Part shown: in pieces, positions 47,283 through 57,424 of the stretch | Position numbering within the stretch: the stretch's first letter is position 1 | Layout of the letters: each line of letters begins with the position of its first letter | Assembly (NCBI GenBank): GCA_027604005.1 | Contig: JADGJT010000008.1 | Span: forward strand, 82,516 to 146,515 | DNA: 64,000 nucleotides | From: Dinochytrium kinnereticum | Lineage: Eukaryota; Chytridiomycota; Chytridiomycetes; Chytridiales; Chytridiaceae | Reading direction: 5' to 3' | Position numbers and translations under genes: made by a program | Notes under the pieces: generated by a model | The model's database searches: none | What the model was told of the DNA's origin: nothing | Seen by the model: only the letters and a program-made list of their open reading frames with translations

Positions 47283-49952
47283 TCATACCCTCCCCCACTC
47301 CACTTCCCTTTCCACAATAGACCCACCCTTCTCACCATCCACGTCACCGCTAACCCTCTCCACAACCTCCTCATAATCATACTCCCCACCCCCTCCATAC
47401 TCTACCTCCTCAACAACCCTCTCGCGCTCCTCATCCTCCTCTCTATCCGTAACTCCCGCAAAGGTACGAGCAGACAAAACCGAAGCAGATCTCACAACGA
47501 CCATAACCTCCCCCTCGGGCGCAGCTCGAGTACCGTTTGCGGTTGCAAGCGAAACAGGCGAGGCGATCGCAGTCACGGTCGATATGTCGGATGTGCGTCC
47601 GTTCGGGGGGTGGGTCGGCGGTGTCGTTGATGTTATTGCAGGGGGTGACCCCGAAACTATGTTAGGTTCCATCCAAGCGCCGTTCGCAACATCTTCAACG
47701 TCCTCGTCATCCCATCTCCTTGTAAACGCAACACCACCACGCACACCTGTTCGTCGTTCACCCTCATCCTCAACCAAAATCCCTACACCCCCCCGAATCA
47801 TTCTCGGAGTCAGAGTGATCCTAATAGTAGGGATTCCCTCCGTCTCACCCTGAAGCGTTCGTTCATCCCCTCCCTCCTCCCACACCTTCCGTTCAATTTC
47901 ATCAGCAAAGGCTTCAATCGGTATTGTTGGTGGTGTGACGCGACGTCGATGTCGTTCTTCATAGGTCAGGGTTCGGCCTGACCAGAGTCGACCGCCGACG
48001 TAACGCGCTACTGGGGCTACCCAGGTTGTTAGAGGCGTGTAGGGGTATGTTAGTGGAATGAATGTGGCCGGGTCAATGTTGTCGGTGTCGTCATTGGTTT
48101 GATGAGAGGGGAAGCAGGGTAGCCAAGCTGTTAAGGTTTCCCATAATGTCGGAGGTTCAGGTATGGGATCTCGCGGGGCAGCAGGGACGGTGGTGGTGAT
48201 TGTGGGTTGGCTGGATGGCGGGTAATAAACAGGGTATGTGTAGCATGACAGTTCATCCTTCTCGGGGACTGGAGGAGCGTGATTACCCTCAACCAATCCA
48301 ACAGAGTTGGGAGCCAGAGGCCAGAATTCTCCAACGCCAGGTTGGTACTGTTGTTCTTGCTGCATGATCGGACGAGCCTGATCTGGGTGCAATGGAATTC
48401 CAGATGCATTCATCATCCCCATCGACGACATAGGGTAATAAGATTGCTGCGACTGCTGCTGCCATGCTGTCCCAATAGGTTCTGTCGCAACCATTCCTCT
48501 TAAAGGCCCTTCCCCTAACCCGCCTCTGACCCCCTTCACACTCCGTCCACGACTCCGACTCCGACTCTTGGCCTTTCTTGACATGGATCCACGTCTCTCA
48601 AGAGACTGGCGGGCAGACCCCGCAGAGTGGGAAGACGCCATCGTCAGAAAAACAGAGGAGGCTCTTTTAGAGATGAAGGCGCTACTTCTCCAAGAGTCCA
48701 TGGACTTTCGAGGCAGAGTCGGGGTGTCATTGGGATCATAGGTGAGACTGATATCAAGGTTCACATTAAACGGACTCGCCAGATCGGCTATGGATGGGAG
48801 GAGATTGAAAATGTCGTCGTCGAGGTCCATAGTTGGGCCTGCAGCAGCGGTGGTGATGGGGTTGCTATCAAAAAGGGAGGAGTTATTTGACCGAGAGGAG
48901 GCTGCGGGACTGCCTCTCATCGTTCTCGTTTGTGCGTGGGTCGGATCGTCCGTGTAATCCACCTCCATCCATTTTGAGAGGAGAAGCTCGGCCTGACTGG
49001 GCTGGTACTGTGCAATCTCAAGGTCCTGATATTTCATAAGGTCAGTGGAAGGTGTGACGCCAACCTGTTGCTGTCGTTGCTGACCCTGCTGCAAAAGGTA
49101 AGACTGGCCGCGATTGCCACGGCTTCTGCTCCGACTTCTCGCTGAACGTGTTGATCCATCTCCTCCAGCCTGCCTGTCCATTTGCGCTTCACCCATCTCC
49201 CCACCAGTCCGATGTAGCCCAGTTCGCTTTTTGGAAGATAAGGACCGTGACAAAGAAGATTGCGATGCGGTTCCAGCATGAAGCACCTGCGATGATGACC
49301 CCAATGACGGCCCTCTCGACCTCCTTGAAGCAGTTGAAGGACTGGGGGATGTTGGACGAAGCCTGGTGGCGCGGTTCACCCCATTAGCCATGGACGCCAC
49401 GGAAGGCCTCTGCCTCAGTGAAACAGCTCTCAACGACGCTGCAGTCCCACCCACAATCAGGGGTTCCTGAAGCTGTCCATCCGCGAATCTCAGGAACGCC
49501 ATGAGATCGGATATGGTTACGGACACCGTCTCTGAATCCGGTTGAGAAGGATGATGACCTTCTTGAGAGGCATTGCTGTCGCTGCGGTGACGCGAAGAAG
49601 AGGAGGTGATGGAGACTGAGGAGGAGGTTGCATTGCGGAGATAGGCAGCAGCCATGGAGACTCTTTTGCCTTGTTGCTGGTGTTGTTGTTGTTGTTGTGA
49701 TGGACGGGAGGAAGAGGTGTAGTTGGATGCGATGCTCTTTTGAGAGGGTCTGCCGCGGATAATGGAAGAGGGGGTGAGGGATGGGATGGTGCTCGCGGTC
49801 ATGGTGGCAGTTTTTTCCGTAGTGATGGGGATGTAAGGGTGCGAGAAGTCCGTGGAGGGCCGAGGAGATGTCTTTGTATGCTCTAGTCCCTCTCTGGCCA
49901 GCGACGAGTGTTCTGGATGCTGCATCGTTTCTAGCTCTTTACCGTAATTCAT
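47283..49952 (-). CDS. Large Ser/Arg-rich hypothetical protein, no introns
   Basis: An uninterrupted frame of 889 codons starts at ATG 49952. The protein is mostly Ser, Gln, Pro and Arg rich: N-terminal QQQQHQQQ, an SRSRSRG-type stretch twice, and a Glu/Val/Asp-rich C-terminus. Short hydrophobic or structured-looking blocks exist (VSVTISDLMAFLRFADGQL, LLSKWMEVDYTDDP, LWETLTAWLPCFPS, EERHRRRVTPPTIP). None belongs to a family I recognise. Basic RS clusters suggest nuclear location or phosphorylation. The length of open frame makes it very likely real. Upstream sequence has an in-phase stop, so the start is sound. Not to be given a function. Confidence 0.75.
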   Translation of the reverse strand: MNYGKELETMQHPEHSSLAREGLEHTKTSPRPSTDFSHPYIPITTEKTATMTASTIPSLTPSSIIRGRPSQKSIASNYTSSSRPSQQQQQHQQQGKRVSMAAAYLRNATSSSVSITSSSSRHRSDSNASQEGHHPSQPDSETVSVTISDLMAFLRFADGQLQEPLIVGGTAASLRAVSLRQRPSVASMANGVNRATRLRPTSPSPSTASRRSRGPSLGSSSQVLHAGTASQSSLSRSLSSKKRTGLHRTGGEMGEAQMDRQAGGDGSTRSARSRSRSRGNRGQSYLLQQGQQRQQQVGVTPSTDLMKYQDLEIAQYQPSQAELLLSKWMEVDYTDDPTHAQTRTMRGSPAASSRSNNSSLFDSNPITTAAAGPTMDLDDDIFNLLPSIADLASPFNVNLDISLTYDPNDTPTLPRKSMDSWRSSAFISKRASSVFLTMASSHSAGSARQSLERRGSMSRKAKSRSRSRGRSVKGVRGGLGEGPLRGMVATEPIGTAWQQQSQQSYYPMSSMGMMNASGIPLHPDQARPIMQQEQQYQPGVGEFWPLAPNSVGLVEGNHAPPVPEKDELSCYTYPVYYPPSSQPTITTTVPAAPRDPIPEPPTLWETLTAWLPCFPSHQTNDDTDNIDPATFIPLTYPYTPLTTWVAPVARYVGGRLWSGRTLTYEERHRRRVTPPTIPIEAFADEIERKVWEEGGDERTLQGETEGIPTIRITLTPRMIRGGVGILVEDEGERRTGVRGGVAFTRRWDDEDVEDVANGAWMEPNIVSGSPPAITSTTPPTHPPNGRTSDISTVTAIASPVSLATANGTRAAPEGEVMVVVRSASVLSARTFAGVTDREEDEERERVVEEVEYGGGGEYDYEEVVERVSGDVDGEKGGSIVEREVEWGRV

Positions 49953-50887
49953 GCAAGGTAAGTATTTATCTTGGATCCCAGCAAACGAGGGTGCTTTGGC
50001 GGCGGCAGCGAGAAGAGCGTGATAAGGCGTGTGGGTGGAAGTGGGAGGCTGCGCAGCGTTTGTTTGGTTCGTCCGCAGCTGGTTTCAAATTGATGCGGGA
50101 CTGCAGGGCAGGCGGCGGTTGCAGCGGTTAGGTTAGGGTATGTATCTCCTGCCTCCTCTCTCTATCTTGTTGCTGGAGTTGTGAGTGGGATCTAAAAGTC
50201 TATGAGCAGCGATGGCATGGCGGCTGGGAGGTGGAGTTTTATTATTGATCCGTTTTTGTGAGCAGTTTACTGTTTGTGTTGTGTGCTACACCACTTTAAA
50301 AAGGAATGATAAATGTAACACTGCCGACAAGCGCACTCTACCCTAACCTAGCTTACGCTTCCTTACAACTGTGAATGCCTCCTCCCGCAGAAGAGCGTTG
50401 TAGAGAACTTGATTCTCCCTACCACCAGCAGCCTCTTGTTGAGCTGTCGTTGGTGGTTGAACGCATTTCAGCATCAACAATTGCAGTAATTATGATGCTG
50501 CCTCCCTGTGCTGTTGTGTTCTGCACATCCTGTGTGCAGGCAGTACAGATTGCCTCAATGATTTCTTACTGTCGCACATGCGCGGAAATCACAGCAACAC
50601 AAGCACTCTGCAACATTTTCTTTTTCTTTTTCTCTCAAATTATCATGTATATATATATGTACATTACATGTAATGTATGTATAATAATGGAGTTATTATT
50701 GTTTTTAGTATGTACTTCCAGAGTGATTCATTTATTTTATACCATGTTATTTACTGTTATCTAAAGGCATAATGCTTAATTATCATCAGTCAAACAGCTA
50801 TAGCATTCTCGTTAATACATATCCGCTGCGTGCTGATGAAATGATCACCCACCAATGCCCTCGTTCATTCCATTTTAGCCCTTCGCA
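49953..50887. other. Intergenic with AT palindrome
   Basis: About 0.9 kb between the 889-aa gene's start and a bPH2 gene's stop. TACATTACATGTAATGTA at 50,660-50,677 is a perfect 18-bp palindrome preceded by a TA repeat. A 129-codon plus-strand frame nearby is hydrophobic and A/T driven, without support. Confidence 0.55.
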
Positions 50888-51532
50888 TTAGCTCTTCTTG
50901 CCGTCAAGCTTGCCCCCAGTCACCACCCCATTATGCGCCTCATCAATGAATCTCTCAATCTTGATCATCGACTCCCTGATCTCCTGGAACCCTCTCACCA
51001 TCTCAGGCATCGCGCTGGGCGGCGCAGAGACCACCGTCGTGACGTTACCCACATTCCTCCTCATCGGTCCAATCACAAGCTCGTCTCTCTTCCTCATAAT
51101 CAGATCCCTCAACCCCAGGGGATCCTTGGGGGCGACCAATACAACCTCAGGCCCACCCTCATCACCCCCACCACCTCCAGCAGTCCGAACCTCCACAACT
51201 GTCACCCCACACATCTTGGCTAAACAATCCTGTCCCACCGCTGCTCCTTGAATCCTTTCAAACGGAACGAGCTTGTCCGTCCTGTTCAGCCATCCAGCTC
51301 GGTAGTGGATGCGTTTGCTGTCAATCGAGCAGCTTTGGTGTTTCATGATCTGGCTGGCCCAGCAGCAGGCTAGAGGAACAACCGGGATGAGACCCCATAG
51401 GCACCAGAGGCTACCGTTGTAGCAGCAGACGTAGCGACATCCTCTGCCTTCATCAAATTCCACCGTGAAGCTGTCTTCTTCCATGACGCCGTTTGTTGTT
51501 GGTACAATGGCTGCAGTGGGGTGGCTCGACAT
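50888..51532 (-). CDS. Bacterial-type PH-domain (bPH2/DUF304-like) protein, copy 1
   Basis: Single exon, 214 aa. After an acidic N-terminus comes a Cys-rich hydrophobic stretch (CRYVCCYNGSLWCLWGL, VVPLACCWASQIM). The bPH2-like core follows: SCSIDSKRIHYRAGWLNRTD, LVPFERIQGAAV, VTVVEVRTAG, then LVAPKDPLGLRDLIMRKRDE. A C-terminal helical tail follows. The combination of dual hydrophobic segment and KLVPxERIQ matches the membrane-anchored YdbS-like bacterial PH family. The Cys clusters could be palmitoylated or metal-binding. The function of eukaryotic members is not known. Nearest relative is the gene at 52129-52827, which lies head-to-head. Family call comes from pattern recognition only. Confidence 0.75.
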   Translation of the reverse strand: MSSHPTAAIVPTTNGVMEEDSFTVEFDEGRGCRYVCCYNGSLWCLWGLIPVVPLACCWASQIMKHQSCSIDSKRIHYRAGWLNRTDKLVPFERIQGAAVGQDCLAKMCGVTVVEVRTAGGGGGDEGGPEVVLVAPKDPLGLRDLIMRKRDELVIGPMRRNVGNVTTVVSAPPSAMPEMVRGFQEIRESMIKIERFIDEAHNGVVTGGKLDGKKS

Positions 51533-52128
51533 GGTCGTCCCTACGGTGTTGAAGGGATCGCCGACGGTATTATCGCGATGTTCTTGGGGGGGAAAGCTTA
51601 CTTGACCTGTGACGGGGGGGTAAGGGGCTGAAAGGCCAATGTTTCTATTCTTTTCCCTTTACCTCGTCTTTCTCTTCGTCTTGCATGTAAATCCCAATAT
51701 CCGATCCTATAATCGTAACCTTGCTTTTCGGTTAGTGTTAAATTCAAAACCGCTATGCTCATTCGTATAAATGACTGGAAATCCCAGCACATCCCAAGCG
51801 TCTAGGCTCCATATACTCCAATCGCTTAAGGAGCCCAACTTTGTTTCATTTTTAATCATTTTTAATGAGTGGGTTTTGCCTGTTCAGTGGCTGAGAATCT
51901 GGGGAAACCAAACTAACACAGATTTTAGACGCGAAGGTTAGCTTTTCGAGCCGAGCGCCAATCTGATGGCTTCCAGATTTACCTCTTTGATGGATAATTA
52001 TAATACAATATGCGAAGGAGAACAGGGAAAAGAAGGAGCACCTCTTCTACTCCCTTTGCCACTCACCCCTCACCAAAACTCCATAGAAGACGACACCCAC
52101 CCCTCAAAAGGCTTCCCCAGCTCTCGCA
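51533..52128. promoter_or_regulatory. Shared promoter region of the bPH2 pair
   Basis: This 596-bp interval separates two divergent paralogue starts (51532 minus, 52129 plus). Co-regulation is likely from geometry. No conserved element or inverted symmetry is visible between the two halves by eye. Confidence 0.5.
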
Positions 52129-52827
52129 ATGTCTAAACCAACCACAGACCATCCCACAGAAACCATCCCAGACCTCCAAATCGAGTTCGAAAGCTCAAAA
52201 GGATGTCGCTACATCTGCTGCTTCAACTGCGGCATCTGGACGCTCACGGGTGTGGGCATCTTCTGTCTCCCTTTCATCTGCTGCTGGGCAAACCAAATTA
52301 TGAAGCGTCAAACCTGCACCGTGGATGACACCCGTCTCCATTTCCAAGCTGGGTGGCTCAGCACGACCGACAAGCTCATACCATTGGACAGGATCCAAGA
52401 TCTCGCCGTCAGTCAGGGCATTCTGGCGAGGTGTTGCGGGGTGTCGAATTTGGAGGTTCAAACCGCTGGATCTGGCTCTGCCGGGGCTGAAGCGTACTTG
52501 ATTGCGCCAAAGAATCCGAAGGAGGTCAGGGATATGATAATGAAAAAGAGGGATGCTTTGGTGCTTGGAGGGGGTGGGGGAGGTGGGAAACCTGTTGTAG
52601 AGGCGCAGCCTGGGGCATCCCCTGAGATGTTGGCGGAGGTGAAGGCGATTAGGGATGTGGTTGCAAGGATTGAGAGGCAGGTTGAGCAAGGGGTGAGGGC
52701 TTTGAGGGCTCCACCGGCTTTCAGCGATGGAGCTTTTGAGCATGTTGAAAACCCGTGCCCGCCGAAAAAAGAGGATCCGGATCAAGTCTTAGAGCATAAT
52801 GGCACCACGAAAGCAGATGGATTGTAA
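52129..52827 (+). CDS. Bacterial-type PH-domain (bPH2/DUF304-like) protein, copy 2
   Basis: Single exon, 232 aa. It aligns along its length with the gene at 50888-51532: FESSKGCRYICCFNCGIW, FICCWANQIMKRQTC, TRLHFQAGWLSTTDKLIP, LDRIQDLAVSQGILARCCG, LIAPKNPKEVRDMIMKKRDA. The two hydrophobic segments and Cys clusters are kept. The loop between the core and the C-terminal helix has a Gly8 run. The C-terminal ~40 residues are acidic. The pair must come from an inverted duplication. Neither copy shows truncation or frame damage, so both appear functional. Role unknown. Confidence 0.78.
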   Translation: MSKPTTDHPTETIPDLQIEFESSKGCRYICCFNCGIWTLTGVGIFCLPFICCWANQIMKRQTCTVDDTRLHFQAGWLSTTDKLIPLDRIQDLAVSQGILARCCGVSNLEVQTAGSGSAGAEAYLIAPKNPKEVRDMIMKKRDALVLGGGGGGGKPVVEAQPGASPEMLAEVKAIRDVVARIERQVEQGVRALRAPPAFSDGAFEHVENPCPPKKEDPDQVLEHNGTTKADGL

Positions 52828-53196
52828 ATGTGTGCCGCAACTTTTTCGTTTCCTGTTAACAAATAATAAACTGTATTAGTAAGATGATGCCAACCTTTCA
52901 GATAACATGCCAGAATATGTGAAGTACAAAAGTTTACCACGATTAGAGATGGGATAGATTATAAAGTAACAAAGATAATAATACACTCTGTTGCATTATC
53001 ACATTCACAGCTGCACTGAAAGGATTCATCTTTAACTTCAACGGAATCACCAAAAATTTAATATATCACATTTTAATACTGAGATCATAAATGATAGTCA
53101 CTGCTCACGCGCCAGATAGAAATAAAGATGAGAGGGTTAAGAAAACATGATGATGAAGGCCCAAACAGGAAAAGGAGAAAAAAAGTTGTCGCAAAT
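52828..53196. other. Short convergent intergenic region
   Basis: 369 bp of AT-rich sequence between convergent stops. Nothing identifiable beyond likely 3' UTRs. Confidence 0.6.
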
Positions 53197-54263
53197 TCAA
53201 TACTCCTTCCTAAACTCCGAAGGCATCTCACTCCCTTCCTGCTTCTCCATCTTGAGTCGTTTATACATAGAGGACATACCACGACTCGCTGGAACGATTT
53301 CAACGTCTCTGCAGTTTCCGAGCCCGGTTGCTGGCATGTTGACATAGATTCCCTTTGTTCCGTGAAAATCGAAGGTTAGTGAGTAGAGACCACTTTCTAG
53401 AGTCAGAAAAGGAAGTGAAAGAGTTGATCGTGGAATCAATTAAGTCACCTCATACTGTCCATCCTTCACCAGGAAGGTCTCATGCCAGATACCATTTCTC
53501 GGATCCTTCCTACACGACTGCAAAAAAATAAACAGCAAACAAAGGAGTTAAACAGGAGAAAAAATATTTTCCAACATTACGCACCTCCATCATCATCTTC
53601 CAAGGCGAATAATGCTCCTTACTACGATCCTGAGCATAATCATGCAAATGTTTCACGCTCCTCCAATACTGAACCGACAATGTCATGCTCCCATCTTTCA
53701 TGTTTCCGACATAATCTTCCCCGCCGAGGTATCCAACCTCTGGACCGGAATTCTCAAGTTCTCTACGCTGAAAGAGAGAAAAAAACGGGGTTATTACATC
53801 AAAGAAAAAGAAGAAAGAAGCCAATGACCGTCAGAGATAGACGGGGTAATACCATTTTACCCAGCGCTTCACCCATGGCTGGAGTTGCGTCGGTGAAGAA
53901 TGAGGCATTGACCCGGGATCCGAGGTGGAAGACGACAAAATCCCCTTTTTTCATGTCAGAAAACAAAAGCAACAACCACAAACTAAAAAAGCAAGACTCA
54001 CCTTCAATCTTGGAAGCCATCCTTCCCTTCAACACTCTCTCCATCTCCACATTCTTAACAACACCCTTCTCCTCCAACACAACCTTCACAATTGGGACCA
54101 AAACCGCCGCGGCACCAACCATGATACCAATAGGTTGAGGGAGGATGGATCCTGCAAGTACTGACATTCCCAGTAGTACTGGAAGGGTTGGAGGAAAAGA
54201 GAGTGGGATTGAGAGGAGATGGTGCGGGAATCCCTTTTTGAGGATGGTGCTGTTGACAACCAT
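53197..54263 (-). CDS. DUF4188 (monooxygenase-like) protein
   Basis: Exons 54002-54263, 53853-53944, 53585-53767, 53449-53517 and 53197-53352 give 253 aa. The N-terminus has a hydrophobic stretch (LPVLLGMSVLAGSILPQP then IGIMVGAAAVLVPIV), suggesting a membrane anchor. The core is DFVVFHLGSRVNASF, EVGYLGGEDYVGN, MTLSVQYWRSVKHLHDYA, NGIWHETFLVKDGQYE, and GIYVNMPATGLG. That order is characteristic of DUF4188, a dimeric alpha/beta barrel family annotated as monooxygenase-like with unproven reaction. Length (~250) is normal for the family. A partial copy of the last exon lies upstream on the same strand (54492-54577). Confidence 0.85.
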
Positions 54264-54957
54264 GGGTAGGTGGATTGATCTCCTTATATTTTATGAGGCG
54301 TATTGAGGTTTTCTTGAAGAAAGGTGATTAATCGCTTCTTTATGTATTCGTGCGGTGCGGTGTTGCTCATGGGTGTGTGGTGTTGCGGCGGATGCTTTTG
54401 TCGATGCAATTCAATCTTTGCGGGGGTATTTGTTATTTTGCGGAGTTTGTCGACTTGATATCTTGACTGGTGAAGACTGGGCCAAGACACATTACTCGCC
54501 ATTCTCCTGCTTCTCCATCTGGAGACGCCTGCACATGGGTAACAACTGCATGTGGCTGGCCTGTTCACGCAGATTCCCTATATTTCTGATGCAGTTTTAG
54601 ACTTGAAAACTTTCAAGTTCACATATCCAAAAAAAAACAACAAAAAGCAACAACCGAAATGGCTCAACGAGAATTAATGGCTTCCAACAAGTCTTTATTG
54701 CCGCAACTGGGGCAGATCTACCGAAAAGAGAAGAACGGCAAAGAAAAATGGAGAAAAAAAAACAAACAAACACCCGAGAGAAGAAAAACATCAACGAATA
54801 TTAAAGAGAAAATGAGAATACCAAACAATAAACAAGGGTGGCGCCAATGCTAAGAGAAGTGAAAAGTAGGGATATGAAATAGAATAATTAAAGAAAGAAA
54901 AATGCTCCGAGAGCATTTTCCGAAAAAAAAAAAACAACAAAGGAAGAAACAATCAAC
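54264..54957. other. Intergenic with DUF4188 last-exon relic
   Basis: 694 bp between BFR2's stop and the DUF4188 gene's start. It holds the relic listed separately and CTTGAAAACTTTCAAG at 54,602-54,617, an inverted repeat. The 54,650-54,950 part is A-rich, without gene. Confidence 0.55.
54492..54577 (-). pseudogene. Relic of the DUF4188 last exon
   Basis: Read on the minus strand, a TATAG acceptor precedes GICVNRPATC, then, after an internal loss of about 40 nt and frame shift, RRLQMEKQENGE and a stop. The intact gene's last exon has GIYVNMPATG and KRLKMEKQEGSE. It sits 229 bp upstream of the intact gene's start, in the same orientation. No other exon of the duplicate was found, so this is a decayed partial tandem copy. 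Confidence 0.75.
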
Positions 54958-57242
54958 TCATCCAAAAACCCTCAACCCATCAGACGGCATCGCAATCTCC
55001 CCATCCCGAATCTCCGTCTCTTCGCCTTGCACATCCTGCGCAACGCCTCCCTCACCATTAGCACCAGTCGAAACACGCCCAGAACCTCCAAACAAGCTTG
55101 AGAATAGCTCGTCGACCATCTCCTCGTGCCAAGTTCCCCTCGGCTCGGGGGCCATAAAGTTCTGAATTTTCTCGTGAACATGGTAACGGAGCTTTCGGCC
55201 CTTGGAGGCGCGAATATCGACTTGCTTCTTCTTTTTCTTGGATTGAAGCTTCTTGAGCTCGGCAAACTTCATGCCAAGAATCATTGGGTCGTCTTTTTGG
55301 AAGCATTATGGAATTAGTCAACAGAAAAGACAACAACACTCACAAAAAAAGAGATGAAGAAATGACAAATAAGAAAATTACTGACCGACATCCCCCATTC
55401 TGGTCTCAATCAGCTCCTTCAACAACTGTTGGTAAAAATCGCCATCATCAAAAATCTCCGTATCATACTGAGCCAACTGCGCGTCCAATTTCCCTCCTAC
55501 AGCCTCCGCCTCCTCCTCCCCTTCCTTCTTCTCAAAAGCCTTCACGAACTCAGCGGGCTTCGGCAAAACCCCCAAAGCCTTCTTCGCGTTCGCGCCATCC
55601 CTTACAAGCTGCGTCCGCTTGGTAAGTCTCTCCCGATCCATCAAAACTGTTTTAATCTGCGACAAGACGCTCGTATTGATTGCCTTAAATTTCTTCCCAG
55701 AGGAGACAAGACTGGCACCAGAAGAGGCAGCTGAGACCTTTCCGCTCCATTTCTCAATCGTGGCATCTCGGAAGGGTTGGAAAGCTTTATCGAACGCGTC
55801 AATCTCTTCCCATGCCTTGAACGGGTTTGTGAGATCGAAATGAGCGGTAGGGTTAACGCGCTTTTTTGATTTCTTGCCCTTAGCGTCTTCCTCGGCACCA
55901 TCGTCATCTCGCTTGCGTTTCCCGCCTAACTTTGCAAGAAGGGAGTCGGCAAAGTCCTTTGGGGTCGTGACTACGGTCTCGTTTCTGGCCGCGATGGTGG
56001 CTCGAAGTTTTAGAAGGTCTTCGAGGAGGCCGGCGACGCTTTGAGTCGCGGTCTCAACGTTTGATGTGAGAGTCTCTCGTGTTTGTAAATGCGTTGCATC
56101 GACATCATCGAGGCCTGGGGTTGGGCCCATGAAGAAGAGAGGGTAAGCGTCGAATTTGGGGAGGGTATTGGCGATGGCGAGGGCTTTTTGGAAATGCATT
56201 CGGACGTCGAGGAGGTTATCCCAGACAAGCTATGAAATGAATAGGATCAAAGGTCAGACGATGAGGATCAGCAAAAAAAATCGAAGAGTACCATTTGAGA
56301 GCGGACATGGTAGCCCTTTTCCAAATCTGCCTTTGCGGATTGAGACATTGTGCTGACAAGCTTCTTCTCCTCCTCTGCGAGCTTCTGGAGCTCAGCTTCA
56401 ATTTTTGAGTTTTGTTCCTTAGACCGCACCATATCGTACCCATCATCTTCGTCTTCTTCGCCATCATCATCCTCATCATCCTCATCCTCATCATCCTCTT
56501 CATCATCATCCCCTTCATCATCCTCGTCGTCGTCGTCCTGATCATCACCATCAAACTCAAATTCACCGCTTTCATCGTCTTCATCGTCCTCTTCATCATC
56601 AATGCCGTCAAAGTTCTCTTCTTCAGTATCCCTCATGTCCTCCACAATAGTGCCCTGGCGCTGCGCCAGTTTTGACTTTACATCCTTTTTGACCACGCGC
56701 CTGCTCTTGGCAGCTTTCACAATTTCCTCCTCCTCATCCTCCTCATCCTCCTCATCCTCATCATCATCAAAACCGTTCTCGCCATCAAATTCCACATCAG
56801 AATCCTCCTCCTCCTCGTCAAATCCAAGGGCCTTCCTGCTCACCCTCTTGCCAGCGTATTTCTTTTCGTCCATCGTAACCCCAGCATCTCTCCTCAATTT
56901 CCCAACTCCAACTTCAACATAGTGCTCCCTAGCAGCCGCCTCCATCCTCTCCTTAGCCCTCGCCTCCGCAATGGCGTCAGTTCCTCCATCCTCCACGAAC
57001 CCCGTTCCAAGTCGGAACTGGTCCTCCCCATGACGGTCAGGGTCAAACACTGTATCAGGAGAAGGATTGGAAAGCTCGGCAAGCATCTCGCCGATGGATT
57101 TTCTAGGAATCTTGGTCATGGTGCTGGTGTTCTGTGTGGGTTTTGTAACGGCGGCCGATCGCTTCATATGCGGCTTCTGCCTGTGCTTCTGCTGTTGGAG
57201 CAAGGACTCATTCGTCACGCTCTTCTTGCTTCTCGGAAGCAT
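54958..57242 (-). CDS. BFR2: Ribosome-biogenesis factor BFR2/AATF (Traube)
   Basis: Exons 56292-57242, 55386-56229 and 54958-55292 give 709 aa. The N-terminus has TMTKIPRKSIGEMLAEL and FDPDRHGEDQFRLG. A very long acidic region follows (about 110 D/E in ~190 residues, 56,440-56,850). The AATF domain starts at the second splice (LVWDNLLDVRMHFQKAL). The C-terminal TRAUB domain has DDPMILGMKFAELKKLQS and GRKLRYHVHEKIQNFMAP. BFR2 works in the small-subunit processome at the nucleolus. The protein is longer than yeast Bfr2 (534 aa), the excess being acidic repeats coded by GAT/GAG runs. Start ATG 57242 gives MLPRSKKS; MTKIPRKS near 57120 is the alternative. Divergent from mL49, 182 bp between starts. 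Confidence 0.93.
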
Positions 57243-57424
57243 GCTGATCGAAGTAGTCTCGTAGCTGGTTGTGTGATGGGGAACGTTGGTGGGATGTCGT
57301 CCGCTCGTTGTTGGAAAGGCTTTAGGCTCTTTTTTTTTTTTTTTTTTTTTTTCTCTCTCGTTTGTTGCCTGGGTTTGTCCCAGAAAAACGCAAAAGAGAA
57401 ATAAATTGTAACAACACACGACCA
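57243..57424. promoter_or_regulatory. Bidirectional BFR2/mL49 promoter with T23 tract
   Basis: 182 bp between divergent starts, carrying 23 consecutive T at 57,330-57,352. Poly(dA:dT) tracts of this length exclude nucleosomes in fungi, so this is the likely core of a shared promoter for two ribosome-related genes. Confidence 0.65.

Noticed and set aside
55378..56675. Long Ser-rich plus-strand frames opposite BFR2
   Set aside because: Mirror frames of the GAT/GAG acidic repeat; the minus strand carries the conserved AATF/TRAUB domains.
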